From Anolis sagrei (lineage: Eukaryota; Chordata; Lepidosauria; Squamata; Anolidae): DNA of 64,000 nt. Of this stretch, positions 44,490-55,129 are shown piece by piece (the first letter of the stretch is position 1; each line of letters begins with the position of its first letter). A program made the translations under genes and the position numbers. Where the stretch lies: assembly GCF_037176765.1 (NCBI RefSeq), contig NC_090025.1:164709822-164773821 (forward strand), read 5' to 3'. Below the pieces are notes generated by a model, which searched no databases, was not told the origin of the DNA, and saw nothing but the letters and a program-made list of their open reading frames with translations.

Positions 44490-45205
44490 AATATATTCTC
44501 TTTGGGAATCTCTAGGTTCTCCAGCGCAACTCTAGGATGAACTTCTGCCACAAGTCAAATATACGGTTGTACTGGAAGACTTAGGGATTCCTAGAGACAA
44601 CACTTATCTGGGCATTTAAAGGTTCTCAGAACAATTCTATTGGAAATTACCAATCTGCTACCAAGCACAATTCAAAGTGCTGGCTTTAGCCTATAAAGCT
44701 CTAAGTGGTTCTAGCCCAGCTTATCTGTCCAAATGTATCTCCTTATATGAACCACTGCGGAGTTTAAGATCATCTGGGGAAGCCCTGCTCTCGGTCCCGC
44801 CTCCCTTGCATGGCGCAATTGATGGAGACGAAAGACAGGGCCTTCTCAGCGGTGGCCCCTTGACTGTGGAACTCCCTCCCCAGAAATGTTAGGTCAGCCC
44901 CCTCCCTTCTGACCTTCCGCAAGAGAGTGAAAATGTCGCTTTGTGACCAAACCTTTAAAGAACTTGTACAATACATACACTTGGAACAATGTGCAATGAC
45001 CATTGGAATGGCCCAGATTATGCTCGTGGATTATGTGTTTAACTCTTGATGTATTGTTTTTCAATTGTTTTAATTGTTTTAATTCTATTTTAATATTTAT
45101 TTCAGTGTACATTGTGTTTTAGGGCATCAAATTGTTGCCTGTATGCAAAGCTGTCTTGAGTCCCCTCCGGGGTGAGGAAGGCAGGGTAGAACTGTCATAA
45201 ATAAA
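44490..45205 (+). mobile_element. L2-like LINE 3' end
   Basis: The frame LALAYKALSGSSPAYLSKCI (from about 44677), then GACAGGGCCTTCTCAGCGGTGG and GACTGTGGAACTCCCTCCCC, match the final part of L2-like ORF2. It ends with the tail GAGTCCCCTCCGGGGTGAGG ... ATAAATAAATAAG. The first 130 bp belong to an older repeat into which it inserted. Confidence 0.7.
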
Positions 45206-45238
45206 TAAGTTGACCACAGAGTCACATCGGAGGACCTT

Positions 45239-45387
45239 GGCCCCTTCCACACTGCCATATAATTCAGATTTTCAAATCAGATAATTCACATTATCTGCTT
45301 TAAACTGGATTATATGAGTCTACATTGCCATATAATCCAGTTCATAGCAGATAATCTGGATTTTATATGGTAATGTAGAAGGGGCCC
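45239..45387. mobile_element. Palindromic MITE nested in an older repeat
   Basis: Ends are GGCCCCTTCCACACTGCC and AATGTAGAAGGGGCCC. The flanks CATCGGAGGACCTT and CTAGAGATTCCTAG join to make the contiguous sequence of the older repeat seen at 30690-30715, showing that the MITE entered it. Confidence 0.75.
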
Positions 45388-46534
45388 TAGAGATTCCTAG
45401 AGAGATATTCCCACAGGGGATAAAGTGTTTTTTCATTCACAGTTTCTTCACTTTTGTGGAGATCTTGCTCCCCTAACCCCAGTGAATGTGTAGTGGTGAC
45501 TGTTTTACTAAACACCATAAGCCACCAACAGAGTCTTAAATCCTTGACAGTTTTGTCCTCATATAGAATATTATTCATTGTTGTAGATATCTCCTTGATG
45601 TGGAGGAACAGAAATGTTTCTGCAGAATATTCTCCCTATATGTCCAGAAGCATCACGAAAGAATGATTGTGCTGAGAAAAACACATTTGCACCTAAAACC
45701 AAAGCAGTGCTTTTTTTGAGCCAAAATTTAATTTTTGCACAGAAAACATGTTTGCTGCATGTACACATATCCATAGACACACAAGTCCTACAATTTTTCA
45801 TCTGCAAATTAATTCTGCCACAATTTTTCAGGATGTTTAAATAGTGGGGAGAAAACCAAGCAAAAATCTTGCTGCTTATTATTCTTTCCAGTTGGTTTCC
45901 CCATTGCTGGAAAACCCGTTTTTCAGTTTGTTAATTAATAATACAAAATACTATTTTGATCCCTGCCTTTCAGGTATCTCCTTTCAAAGGGAACCAAATC
46001 TGAACAAACATTGTGTGTCCTGAATTTCTCATTTCACAAAGCAGTGTGGCATGGATAGCAATGGGTTCATCTAAACTGTAGAATCAATACAGCTTGACAT
46101 TACTTTGCTTTCCATGGCACAAACATATGGAACAGTGGGATTTGCAGTTTAATGCTGCACCAGCAGTCTTTGGCAGAGACCTTGTGAAACTACAACTCTC
46201 CTGATTCCAAAGTGTTGAGCCATGGCAGTTCAAGTGGTGTCAAACTGCATTCATTCTAGAATGCAGATGCACCCAATATTAAGGTTTATTATGGCGAGGG
46301 GAAAGTCCTGTTGGTAGATCATCCATTGAGCAAGATGCTATTCAATCATTTCTTGGCAGGTCTGAACTTTTCCAAAGGGATCCAGGAGTGATTTGGGAGT
46401 CTTCAACATATTCAGGCATTGTAAAAAATAATCTAATTTAGGCAATGCTCCAAGCATCTAATGAAGTTGGCTTCAATCCACAAAAGCTTCTATAAAATAA
46501 AATTTGCCAGGTTTTTTGGTACTATACGACCCTC
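45388..46534. other. Intergenic; diverged palindromic MITE at 46060-46275, no gene
   Basis: Apart from the MITE-like stretch with CATCTAAACTGTAGAATC and CATTCTAGAATGCAGATGC ends (same family as 28685-28905), I see nothing to annotate. Confidence 0.5.
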
Positions 46535-46758
46535 TCCCCCGGTGGCGCAGTGGGTTAAACTGCTGAGCTGCTGAACGTGCTAACCAAAAGGTTTCAGGTT
46601 CGAACCCGGGGAGCAGAGTGAACTCCTGCTGTTAGCCCCAGACTCTGCCAACCTAGAAGTTTGAAAACATACAAATGTGAGTAGATCAATAAGTACTACT
46701 CCGGTGGGAAGGTAATAGCGCTCCATGCAGTCATGCCGGCCACATGACCTTGGAGGTG
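46535..46758 (+). mobile_element. Sauria-type tRNA SINE
   Basis: The tRNA-derived head has box A-like TGGCGCAGTGGGTTAAACTG and box B GGTTCGAACCC (about 46597). These are followed by CCAACCTAGAAGTTTGAAAAC, ACTCCGGTGGGAAGG and CATGCCGGCCACATGACC. It stops at GGAGGTG, directly against the mariner fragment; the usual LINE-like tail is missing. Confidence 0.85.
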
Positions 46759-47241
46759 CGTAAGTGGGTATGACAATTCAAAGATGGCCGTGACAATGTC
46801 CATGATTAGGACCGCTCCGGTCGCCCTTCTTTGATTACGGACGATTTGGTGGCTTCAGTTGAAGCAAGGATTCATGAGAACAGGTGCTTCACAATAACAA
46901 TAATAAAAATCTTTGAATTGTCGTACCCACTTACGCACTTTGCTTTCACTCATAACAGTATCACCGTACACTTCACAAATCTGTCGATGAATTTCTGCAG
47001 CAGGCAGGTTCCTTGCTGACAAAAACCGAATCACTGAGCGAACCTCACATGTGGAGGGTGAGTTGATATTCTTAAACATTTTTAAAACACAGAACAGAAT
47101 CGTACAGGTTAGCTACAGAGCGGAAACTGAGCACAGTTGTTCCCGAGGCATGCCGGTACACGACGCATGTGCTTGTTGCGGTATGCACGCAAACTACTAG
47201 TGTCTACAACAAAACGGACCTTACTTAAAAAATACCCCTCG
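46759..47241. mobile_element. mariner transposon fragment folded back on itself
   Basis: On the minus strand, 47079-46910 encodes a mariner N-terminus (CEVRSVIRFLSARNLPAAEI, then HRQICEVYGDTVMSESKVRK, then WVRQFKD). The adjoining 5' UTR ends at a terminal repeat reading CGAGGGGTATTTTTTAAGTA, next to TA at 47242-47243. On the plus strand, 46759-46895 encodes the following stretch (KWV, a stop, QFKDGRDNVHD, a stop, DRSGRPSLITDDLVASVEAR, IHENRCFTI). The overlap CGTAAGTGGGTATGACAATTC is therefore present in both orientations. The C-terminal catalytic half is absent. Confidence 0.8.
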
Positions 47242-47501
47242 TAGAATATTCTACAGCTGTACAGAATATGTTGGTGACTTCTAGAGCTGAGCATTGCATT
47301 TTGGTAAGAAGAAGCCATAGACACCATTTGAACTGCCATGACTCAATGCTATGGAAAGCTGGGAGTCGTAGTTTGGGGAGGCACAGCACTCTTTGTCAGA
47401 GAAAATCAAATATCTTGTGAAATGAAAGCTCCCATGATTCCATAGCACTGATGCACGACAGTTAAAGTGGTGTCAGACTGCATTTATTCTAAAGTGTAGG
47501 T
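47242..47501. other. Intergenic; diverged palindromic MITE, no gene
   Basis: Right of the mariner terminus, about 47310-47495 is a copy of the 28685 MITE family (CATGACTCAATGCTATGG ... GTGTCAGACTGCATTTATTC). Confidence 0.5.
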
Positions 47502-47635
47502 CAGGCATGGGCAAACTTCGGCTCTCCATGTGTTTTGGACTTCAACTCCCACAATTCCTAACAATCTACCACCTGTTAGGAATTGTGGAAGTTGGAGTCT
47601 AAAACACATGAAGAGCCAAAGTTTGCCCATGCCTG
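47502..47635. mobile_element. Palindromic hAT MITE with 8-bp target duplication
   Basis: A 134-bp near-perfect palindrome, CAGGCATGGGCAAACTTCGG to GCCAAAGTTTGCCCATGCCTG, flanked by GTGTAGGT (47494-47501) and GTGTAGAT (47636-47643). It is the cleanest copy of the family that also built the array at 58.6 kb. Confidence 0.85.
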
Positions 47636-47643
47636 GTGTAGAT

Positions 47644-48710
47644 GCAAAATAACTGAATGTCAACATTAGCTCTGTCTTAATAATTGACTCTAATTGCCAA
47701 TCCAATTCAGTTGAGGATACAATTGTGCTCCAATATCAATGGGGGGTTGGTTCCGGGATGAAAAAATGTGGATAATCATGCCCCATACTATTCCATGGAA
47801 GCAAAATAAATGCACATGATTTAGCATGTCTGTGCTCATGTCATTGTCATTGTCATTTAATTGTATGGAGTCGGATGATCTGCAGCCAATTCAATTGATG
47901 GGTCTAGAGGGCCAACTGTATTTTACAGGATTTGGGTTGTGTTCCAAATTCATGTAATGGTCTCATACACAGTGTAACTCTCATGGGTGATAGAGAGAGC
48001 ATTTCACAAAAGTATAATGTTTTGTTGAAGCACAAGCAGTATATTTTATGGGATCATATTTTGAAATGCAGGGGCTTCTCATGACAGCCACGCCCAAAAG
48101 AAGAATCCAAAACGCAGGTAGATGTGCTGATCTCTATCAACAAACCGGTTGAGCTTCACCACCGCAAGACACCTCAAATTTATTTTCATGGCAGCAAGGG
48201 TAGCTCAGCAAGTACAAACTGACAGCAGTATTTGAAAATTTGGTGGCACCTTTTGATGTAGAATAATGGCTCAAAGCATAAAGGGCTGGATTTTATGGCA
48301 GCCATTCTCACTCCATGACACATGTACCACCAGAAGACACAGAAATAGCTTTGTGCGTTTTAGGGATAGTAGTAAAACCTAATTCCAATAATGCTATAGC
48401 AATTTTGTGTTTATATTATGTGTGTTTTCCAGTTATTGTAGCAATAACATTTACACTCAACAGTGTTATTGTAATTTTGTTACTAAATCCATTAGTATTA
48501 TGCCATTATTAGTTTATTTATTTATTTACTGTATTTGTATACCGCCCCTCTCAGACTTCCGACGACTCGAGGCAGTTTTATACTATTACAAATGTAATAT
48601 AGAACTAATAGTGGCATACAGTTATACTATACCATGGCATTGTCACATAAAAAATTGAAATTATACCCCCAGTTTCCAACCAGTGACCAAGGACACAATG
48701 GGTTACAATG
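47644..48710. other. Intergenic sequence, no gene recognised
   Basis: About 48515-48575 is a reversed LINE-type tail (TTATTTACTGTATTTGTATACC). The remainder is not assigned. Confidence 0.5.
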
Positions 48711-48945
48711 GGTGGCACAATGGGTTAAACCCTTGTGCTGGCAGGACCACTGACTGAAAGGTCAGTGGTTCAAATCTGGGGAGCTGGGTGAGCTCCTGTC
48801 TGGCAGCTCCAGCTTCTCGTGCAGGGACATGAGAGAGGCCTCCCACAGGATAGTAAAACATCTGAGCGTTCCTTGGACAACGTCCTCACACCAGAAATTA
48901 CTTGCAGTTTCTCAAGTCGCTCCTGACACGAAAAAAACAAAAACA
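48711..48945 (+). mobile_element. Anolis-type tRNA SINE
   Basis: The head GTGGCACAATGGGTTAAACC and box B GGTTCAAATCTGG are followed by GTGAGCTCCTGTCTGGCAGC, GGGACATGAGAGAGGCCTCC, TTGCAGTTTCTCAAGTCGC and TCCTGACACG with an A-rich tail. This family differs from the Sauria SINE and is, to my knowledge, characteristic of Anolis-like iguanians. Confidence 0.8.
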
Positions 48946-49344
48946 AAAAACCATGTACCATGCATGTTTAAGAAGTTTCATTATGGCAGGCACCAATAGT
49001 AATACTCAACAACAGATCCTACATATACACAGTGGAAGCGCATCGTGACTCAAAAGTAAAACATTCATTTTCTGAAATGGCAAACTTCAGACCAGTACTT
49101 ATCATGGCAACACACCCTTCCTTAAATCCACATGCAAGGGTGGAGACAAGAAGTGACTGGACTTTTTGACCACATTGCTTGTGGGTGGGTGTTTGTTTGG
49201 ACAGACAAGACAAAAACCGGCTCAACAAATCTACTGGTCCATGCCATTCATGTATCTATTTGTGTCTGACAATATACAGTTAGTTATATTTTTAAAAGTT
49301 CCTTTTCATTCTTAGTGAACTATGTTGTCAAGAAAGAAAATGAT

Positions 49345-49490
49345 CTGGGTTGCTGTGAGTTCTCTGGGCTGTATGGCCATGTTCTAGAAGCATTCTCTCC
49401 TGACGTTTTACCCATATCTATGGCAGGCATCCTCAGAGGTTGTAAGGTTTGTTGGAAACTAGGCAATGTCATGTCCAGGGTAGAAGAAAA
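49345..49490. repeat. Fragment of the GAAGGCTTTCATGGC dispersed repeat
   Basis: GGTTGCTGTGAGTTCTCTGG, CATTCTCTCCTGACGTTTTACC and ATGGCAGGCATCCTCAGAGG match the conserved block of the family. Confidence 0.65.
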
Positions 49491-49790
49491 TGATCCATAC
49501 TGACTCTCACTAGGTTAGCCTTATTCGGTAGAATCACCAAGATTCTTTGAGGATGCAAGAAATAAAAGTGTGCAGTGGACTCTTAGTATCCACTGGGTTT
49601 GATTCCAGGATCCCTTGTGTTCCATTATATATGATGGTATAGTGAAATTGTATATAAAATGGCAAAATCAAGAATTGCATATGCAGTAAAAATGGTTATC
49701 TATACACAAACAATTCACCCATCTTGAAGCACAAGGAGAAAATGTGACCCTCAGGATGTTGTTGGACTGACACTCCCATTTGCCAAAGGC

Positions 49791-49905
49791 TGGATCTACA
49801 TTGTCATTTAATGAGTCTATACTGATCATATAATGGGTCTACAGTGGCTACGTATATAATGCAATTCAAACTGAATTATATGACCATGTAGATCTAGCCT
49901 TAGCA
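49791..49905. repeat. Diverged palindromic MITE
   Basis: GGCTGGATCTACATTGTC and ACCATGTAGATCTAGCC are inverted ends around an AT-rich core with repeated ATAATGGGTCTACAGTGG-like units. Confidence 0.6.
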
Positions 49906-50883
49906 AGACGGAATGACTGCTGTTGCAGTGCAACATTTGGAAAGACACATATTCTTTATCCCTGACTAGTAGATACGTGAAAGGACAAGACCCTGAATTA
50001 GAAGACACGGTATGAGGAGATAGGCATCAATAATTACACTCCATCTCCTTTTCCTTAAAGCCCAACCATTTCATCCTGCTCATCCCAACATGGCCATTTA
50101 GTGATCAGTGGCTACACTCTGTGGCTGGATGCACAATTATAATTTATCCTCTGGGACCTCCACAGGCCCCGAGCAAGGAGAATACCTTCAATGTCGGACT
50201 AGAGAGACATAGCTAGACCTTCTTCCTCTCCACCAATGGCCACTATATATTCATGGTCCCAGTATGAAACCAGTAGATTTTAAGGGTGCTGAATTTAGTT
50301 GCATGCAGCAGGTGCTGAATTTCTCCTAAAACCCAAAGACTGGCATCTGCTGCTAATTTTGTTTCCAAATAAGGATACACTGTGTGTGTATCAGATTTAG
50401 TTGCTCCACACATCTATTCTTTGTTGCCTCTATGTCAGGCATGAATAAACTTGGGCCCTCCAGGTGTTTTGGACTCCAACTCCCACAATTCCTAACAGTC
50501 CATGCCTGCTCTATGAGAATAGTTTTCAAGCTGTCTCCATTTCTATCTATTAAAACACTATCTGAAGACTATTTCAGGCATTGCATCTTCTTTTGTTGTT
50601 AACTAAGCAGCAAGAAGTTGCCTTCTGTCTCCCAGAATTATCATCAAGTTTGAAGTGTGTGATTGACAAGCACGGAAGCTTCCAGAGCTTGGAAGAGTGT
50701 CAGGATAGTTGGAGAATTCTAGCAGTTGCTATCCAAAAACGCACCTTCGCCGAACTTTGTTTATCTCTCATAAAAAGAACTGCTTGTAGGGTTTACTTAC
50801 CTTGTTTACTCTAGTAAGGAGTTTTGAAACAATCACCATGTCTCTAGGTACAGAGTTGTGTTCTCAAATACATGACTTTATAT

Positions 50884-51161
50884 CAGTGGTTCCCAACCTT
50901 TAGGCCTCCAGGTGTTTTGGACTTCAGCTCCCAGAAATCCCAGCCAGCTTGCCAGCGGTTAGGACAGTGGTTCTCAACCTCTGGATTCCCAAGTATTTTG
51001 GCCTACAACTCCCAGAAATCCCAGCCAGTTTGCCAGCTGTTAGGTTTTCTGGGAGTTGAGGGCCAAAACATCTGGGAACCCACAGGTTGAGAACCACTGT
51101 GTTAGGAACTGTGGGAGCTGAAGCCCAAAACATCTGGAGGCCCAAGGGTTGGGAACCACTG
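50884..51161. mobile_element. hAT MITE carrying a second hAT MITE
   Basis: The outer element runs from CAGTGGTTCCCAACCTTTAG to AGGGTTGGGAACCACTG. At 50965-51099 it is split by a complete second element (CAGTGGTTCTCAACCTCTGG to CAGGTTGAGAACCACTG). The inner copy is bounded by GGTTAGGA (50957-50964) and TGTTAGGA (51100-51107), a 7/8 duplication of outer-element sequence. Confidence 0.85.
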
Positions 51162-51199
51162 CTATACTATGGTTTTAAACACTGTACACACCAGTGTAT

Positions 51200-51394
51200 T
51201 GTGGAGCCCCTGGTCACAGGTTTGAATCCGGGGAGAGCGCTGATGAGCTAACTCTGTCAGCTAAAGCTCTCCATGCGGGGAAATGAGAAGCCTCTCACAA
51301 GGATGGTAAAACATCAGGGTAACGTCCTTGCAGACTGCCAATTCTCTCACACCATAAGCGACTTGCAGTTTCTCAAGTTGCTCCTGACAAACCC
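51200..51394 (+). mobile_element. Anolis-type tRNA SINE
   Basis: Box B GGTTTGAATCCGGGG, AACGTCCTTGCAGACTGCC, CACACCATAAGCGACTTGC and AGTTTCTCAAGTTGCTCCTGAC identify the same family as 48711-48945. It is slightly 5'-truncated. Confidence 0.8.
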
Positions 51395-51912
51395 CCTCCC
51401 CCAAAAAAACCCGGTGTATTCACTTAAACTTGTAACATGAAAGCATTACTTGAAGCATAGAGTACACCAGATTGTATTTATAGGCGAAGAAATCAAGTAC
51501 TAAACTAGTTCTTAGTTTCCACTCCCAACCCAAAATACACAATTGCTTACCACAGCCTTTTTTCTTTCATTGTAAAGTGAGATGACTTGTTAGGCTGCCA
51601 TCTGGTGGCTCATCCCATTGGGTTTTCCTTCCTTGGTGAAACCCTCCCTTTTCCAACCTGTCAGATATCCAGATCCCTACAGAAGGGTGATTCGGTAGTT
51701 TAGACATAAATAGACCCTTTCATTGGCCTGTTACTGGGATAGAACCTCCCTTTTTGGCACACTGAACTTTTTAGGTCGAAACAGAAACCATCCCTCTGAC
51801 GTTAAGGCGAAACAACTTTGCCTGAAATTTGAAAATGCCTTGCTTTGTGTAGCTGTTTTCCAAAGACCCAGAAATGAGAGAAACACACGACTATTAAATG
51901 CTCTTTTACATT

Positions 51913-51918
51913 TTTATT
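51913..51918 (-). promoter_or_regulatory. H1-0 polyadenylation signal
   Basis: TTTATT on the plus strand gives AATAAA on the H1-0 strand, about 1.4 kb after the stop codon. H1-0 is a replication-independent histone with a long polyadenylated 3' UTR. No histone stem-loop follows its stop codon here, consistent with this. Confidence 0.6.
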
Positions 51919-52652
51919 TTAAACCCTAAAATTACAAAGACTGCTAAATCCTTCTTGCACAAAATTACACATACAAAATAAAATGGACAATCAGGTATCA
52001 ATCCTATGAGAATTTTCCTTTGTTTCAGCCACAAGCATCCCTTATTTTGTTTTAAAACAGGAGTACTGGAAATAATCCTTTCCATCCCTCTGTGAGGAGG
52101 GAAAAAATAAACACACCCCACCCCAAACATAAGCAATAATAATAATACACAGCTTTATAAAGCTCCCTTAAAAGAGTCAACATTGGCTACATGTCCATTA
52201 TCAATTTACATTTGTTCCTTCCTCCTTCACGTGTTCAAGAAACTGGCAATTGGAAAAATAGATTACTATGGAAAAATAATGTAATGTGAGGGAACAGAAA
52301 AAATGTGAGAAACACTCCGGACGGCAAAGAAAGGACGGTTTTTGCTACACCTTCCTTGAAGTTGTCAGGGCTGAGACAGAGATCGGGCTCCAGAAGGAGG
52401 AGAAAATGTCTATTTTGAAATATTGTTGGGAGGACAAAGGAAATTAAAACTATCACTCTATCTCGAATTCAACCTAGACATTAAAACAGGAAAAGCCAAA
52501 TATTTGCAGAATTTTCTGTGATCCCATTTTTACTCCGAACCCCAATAACAGTTCAGTTCTCAGAAACAGCAAAGTCAGTGGAAAGCTTATCAGCCTCCGG
52601 CCATTGAGCCCTGACTAGGGACAGAAAAACATTTTGTTACAGTGGCATCTTC

Positions 52653-52797
52653 GGGCCCTTCCACACAGCCATATAACCCTGAATATCAAGGCAAAAATAC
52701 CACAATATCTGCTTTGAATATCTAAATTCACACTGCCATATATATTCCAGTTCAAAGCAGATAATGTGTGATTTTATTAAGCTGTGTGGAAGGGGCT
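52653..52797. mobile_element. Palindromic MITE inside the H1-0 3' UTR
   Basis: Inverted ends are GGGCCCTTCCACACAGCC and GCTGTGTGGAAGGGGCT. It is the same family as the copies at 4013 and 39156. It sits between the H1-0 stop (53311) and the proposed polyadenylation signal (51913), so it would be transcribed as about 145 nt of hairpin-forming UTR. Confidence 0.8.
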
Positions 52798-53310
52798 GAA
52801 AAAAAAAGCTTTTACTTAATTTTTATTTTAAAAGCTACAACACCCCATTGCAAGCTTCCAACATAATTATGCTGCTCAAGCACATGATTTAAAGGGTTTC
52901 TTTCAAAGTGGGCCCAAACCATGTCCCTTTCTTAGGCACCCACCCCACAAAACCTCACCAAAGCAGTAGGAACATTCAAAACATCCCGATCTGATTGTGT
53001 CTTCCTTCCCTCATGCTCAAACCACAAACAAGTATTGCATACCTTTAATGAAGCAAGGAGGCAAAGATGAACACACACAGAGAAAAAAATACATTTAAAA
53101 TTACATGTGATGTATGAGAGGATCCAATCCCCCCCAAAAGGCTTTCTTTCTATATTGATGGGTGGTTTGTTTTTCCAGTAAACTATGAGAGGAGAATAGT
53201 CCAGTCTTTATAAAGCTGCAGTAGAAAGAAGTAGGGAATAAAGGAGAAATCTATTTACAGAGTCGAGGTCAAGGAGAATGTCCAAAGAAAGAAGGTCCTG
53301 AGCTTGCACC

Positions 53311-53889
53311 TCACTTTTTCTTGGCCGACTTCTTTGCGCTGGACTTTGCTTTGGGTTTGGACGCCTTGGCCTTCTTCGGCTTCGATGCTTTCACTGGCTT
53401 GGCCTTGACAGTCTTTGGCTTCTTGGCTTTCTTTGGAGCCGGAGCCGGCTTCTTTTTGGCTTTCTTGGCCGCGGGCTTGGCCTTCTTGGCTGGCGACTTG
53501 GCCGGTGCCTTCTTGGGCTTGGCCGCTTTCTTGGGCGTCACGGCCTTCTTGACCTCCTTCTTGGCCTTCTTGACCGGCGCTTTCTTGGGCTCGTCGCCTT
53601 TGGCCAGGCGGAAGGAGCCCGAGGCCCCGACCCCTTTGGTCTGCTTCAGGACACCTGTGGTGACCAGCCTCTTGATGGACAGCTTGATCTGGGAGTCGGC
53701 GTTCTCCCCCACCTTGTAGTGGCTCTTGATGTACTTCTGGATGGACTGGCGAGACGAACCGGCCCGGCTCTTCTCGGCTTGGATGGCAGCCACGATCATG
53801 TCGGAGTACTTGGGGTGGTCCGTGGACTTCTTGGCCGCTGAGGACCTCTTGGGCTTGGAAGCAGGCGCTGCGGACGAGTTCTCCGTCAT
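53311..53889 (-). CDS. H1-0: Linker histone H1.0 (replacement H1)
   Basis: An intact, intronless 192-residue frame, two residues shorter than human H1.0. It has the three-part linker-histone layout. A short Ala/Ser/Lys N-tail (1-23) is followed by a winged-helix globular domain (about 24-97: [40 protein letters not shown], then [20 protein letters not shown]). The C-tail is very Lys/Ala/Pro-rich with [20 protein letters not shown]. The globular domain is nearly identical to mammalian H1.0. The protein binds the nucleosome dyad and linker DNA and accumulates in non-dividing, differentiated cells. The gene lacks a histone 3' stem-loop and has its own polyadenylation signal. It lies on the same strand as GCAT, 16 kb upstream of it, as in human. 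The GC-rich coding region gives long antisense frames that are not genes. Confidence 0.98.
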   Translation of the reverse strand: MTENSSAAPASKPKRSSAAKKSTDHPKYSDMIVAAIQAEKSRAGSSRQSIQKYIKSHYKVGENADSQIKLSIKRLVTTGVLKQTKGVGASGSFRLAKGDEPKKAPVKKAKKEVKKAVTPKKAAKPKKAPAKSPAKKAKPAAKKAKKKPAPAPKKAKKPKTVKAKPVKASKPKKAKASKPKAKSSAKKSAKKK

Positions 53890-54389
53890 CCTGCTTGGCT
53901 CTGTTGTTGCTCCAAACCTTGGTGGACTTCTTGGGGTAGAGGAGAGAGGTCTAAGTTGCCTTCACAATTGTCCTTTGGGGATGTCAGTGGTTGAAGGTCT
54001 CTCTCTCAGTGTCACAGGTGGAAGGTCTTCCTCCAAGCACTGGAAGGATGCAACTTCTCTTGACAATGGTCCTTTATTGTTGGGACCCTTTGAAGGTCTC
54101 TTCCCAAAGCAGCAGGGTGTGGTCTTGGAGCTGTTTTCCTGAAGGAGCAAACTCTGGCTACTCAAAAGGCCTGACAGTCAGTTTTGGAGCAGCCCCAGCT
54201 TTCAGCAAAGCCTAATAATCAGTCCTTGGCTGGGCCCTTCTTTGGCCCCTTTCTTTCCAGGGCTGGCTTCCCCCTTCTTCTTCTTCTTCTCCTCCTCCTC
54301 CCCTCCTTCTTTTGCTTCTCTTGCCAGGCTCTGCTGCTGCTGCTGCTGCTCAGTGCTGCTGCTGCTCCTCTCTCCGCCTCTCTTTGGCT

Positions 54390-54520
54390 CTGTAAGAGGC
54401 AGCAGCCGGCGCATCCGGGTATTTAGCACTGAGGCGCGGACCGCGGTGAGGACCGCGCTGCTGGCTGCATGCTCAGGCCCCCGAATGGCGCCGCGCCGCA
54501 GACATCTGTGTTTCTTCCGC
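54390..54520 (-). promoter_or_regulatory. H1-0 promoter: H1 box, GGTCC elements, TATA-like box
   Basis: Reading on the minus strand: AAACACA (H1 box) at 54513-54507, then GC-rich sequence, then two GGTCC motifs (in GCGGTCCTC and GCGGTCCGC, about 54455-54437). Last is a TATA-like CTAAATAC (54426-54419). The order H1 box, H4TF2-type GGTCC, TATA is the known arrangement of H1.0/H5-type promoters. Transcription would start near 54390, giving a 5' UTR of about 500 nt that contains a (CAG)n run (CTG on the plus strand, about 54331-54365). Confidence 0.7.
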
Positions 54521-55129
54521 TTGCTTTGGGGCCCTTTCCTGGCTCCGTGGGGCCCCTTTGAGCCCCGCCGCCCCGCCGCAGCCTGCACGCCGCCCCCCAG
54601 CGGAGCCCCAACGGGCTGAAACTCGGAGAGGGCGCCCCGCATCCCCGCACGGGAGCCCCAAACGCGGCTGGACCCCGCGCGCTTCTCTGCCTGCCCCCTT
54701 CGCGCCCCCTTTGGGGCCCCTCGCAGTTCACCCCAACGGGGCAGGCAAGGCGGGCGGAGAGGGGGGTCCTTGGGGCTCGTGCCTAGCCCGGCCCCCGCCC
54801 CCTGCGCCCCTCCGCCGCCCCACAGCGCGCCCCCAAAAGGACCCAACTAACACAGGGCATCCCCGGCCGGGCGGGAGGGCTCGGCTGGGACCTGGCTGCC
54901 AAGGAGTGGGACAAGGGTGCCCCCAAAGAGTGGGCCCCCGCACCCCACATCCCCAGGACCCCCTCCCGCCAGGACCCCCCGCCCCCCCTGGAGAGGAGGG
55001 AGCCTTCCTCGACTTCCATGGGAACTTTGCAGCCAAGCCATGCAAACTTCTCCTCCCTTCCCCCACAGCAGCCCTTGGGAAGCCACTTTTGGGAAACTTG
55101 GGGGGAGGAAGGGGCTCGTGCAAAAGTGG
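54521..55129. other. CpG-rich region upstream of H1-0
   Basis: Very GC-rich, CpG-containing sequence continuous with the H1-0 promoter. Long frames on both strands (up to 240 codons) are Pro/Gly/Arg-rich low-complexity products of base composition. None shows a domain. Confidence 0.6.

Noticed and set aside
46597-46607. tRNA box B-like GGTTCGAACCC as a tRNA gene
   Set aside because: It belongs to a Sauria SINE head; no cloverleaf with an acceptor stem can be formed around it.
53321-54142. Antisense frames of 132 and 138 codons across H1-0
   Set aside because: Shadows of the Lys-rich histone codons, which lack stops in the antisense frames.
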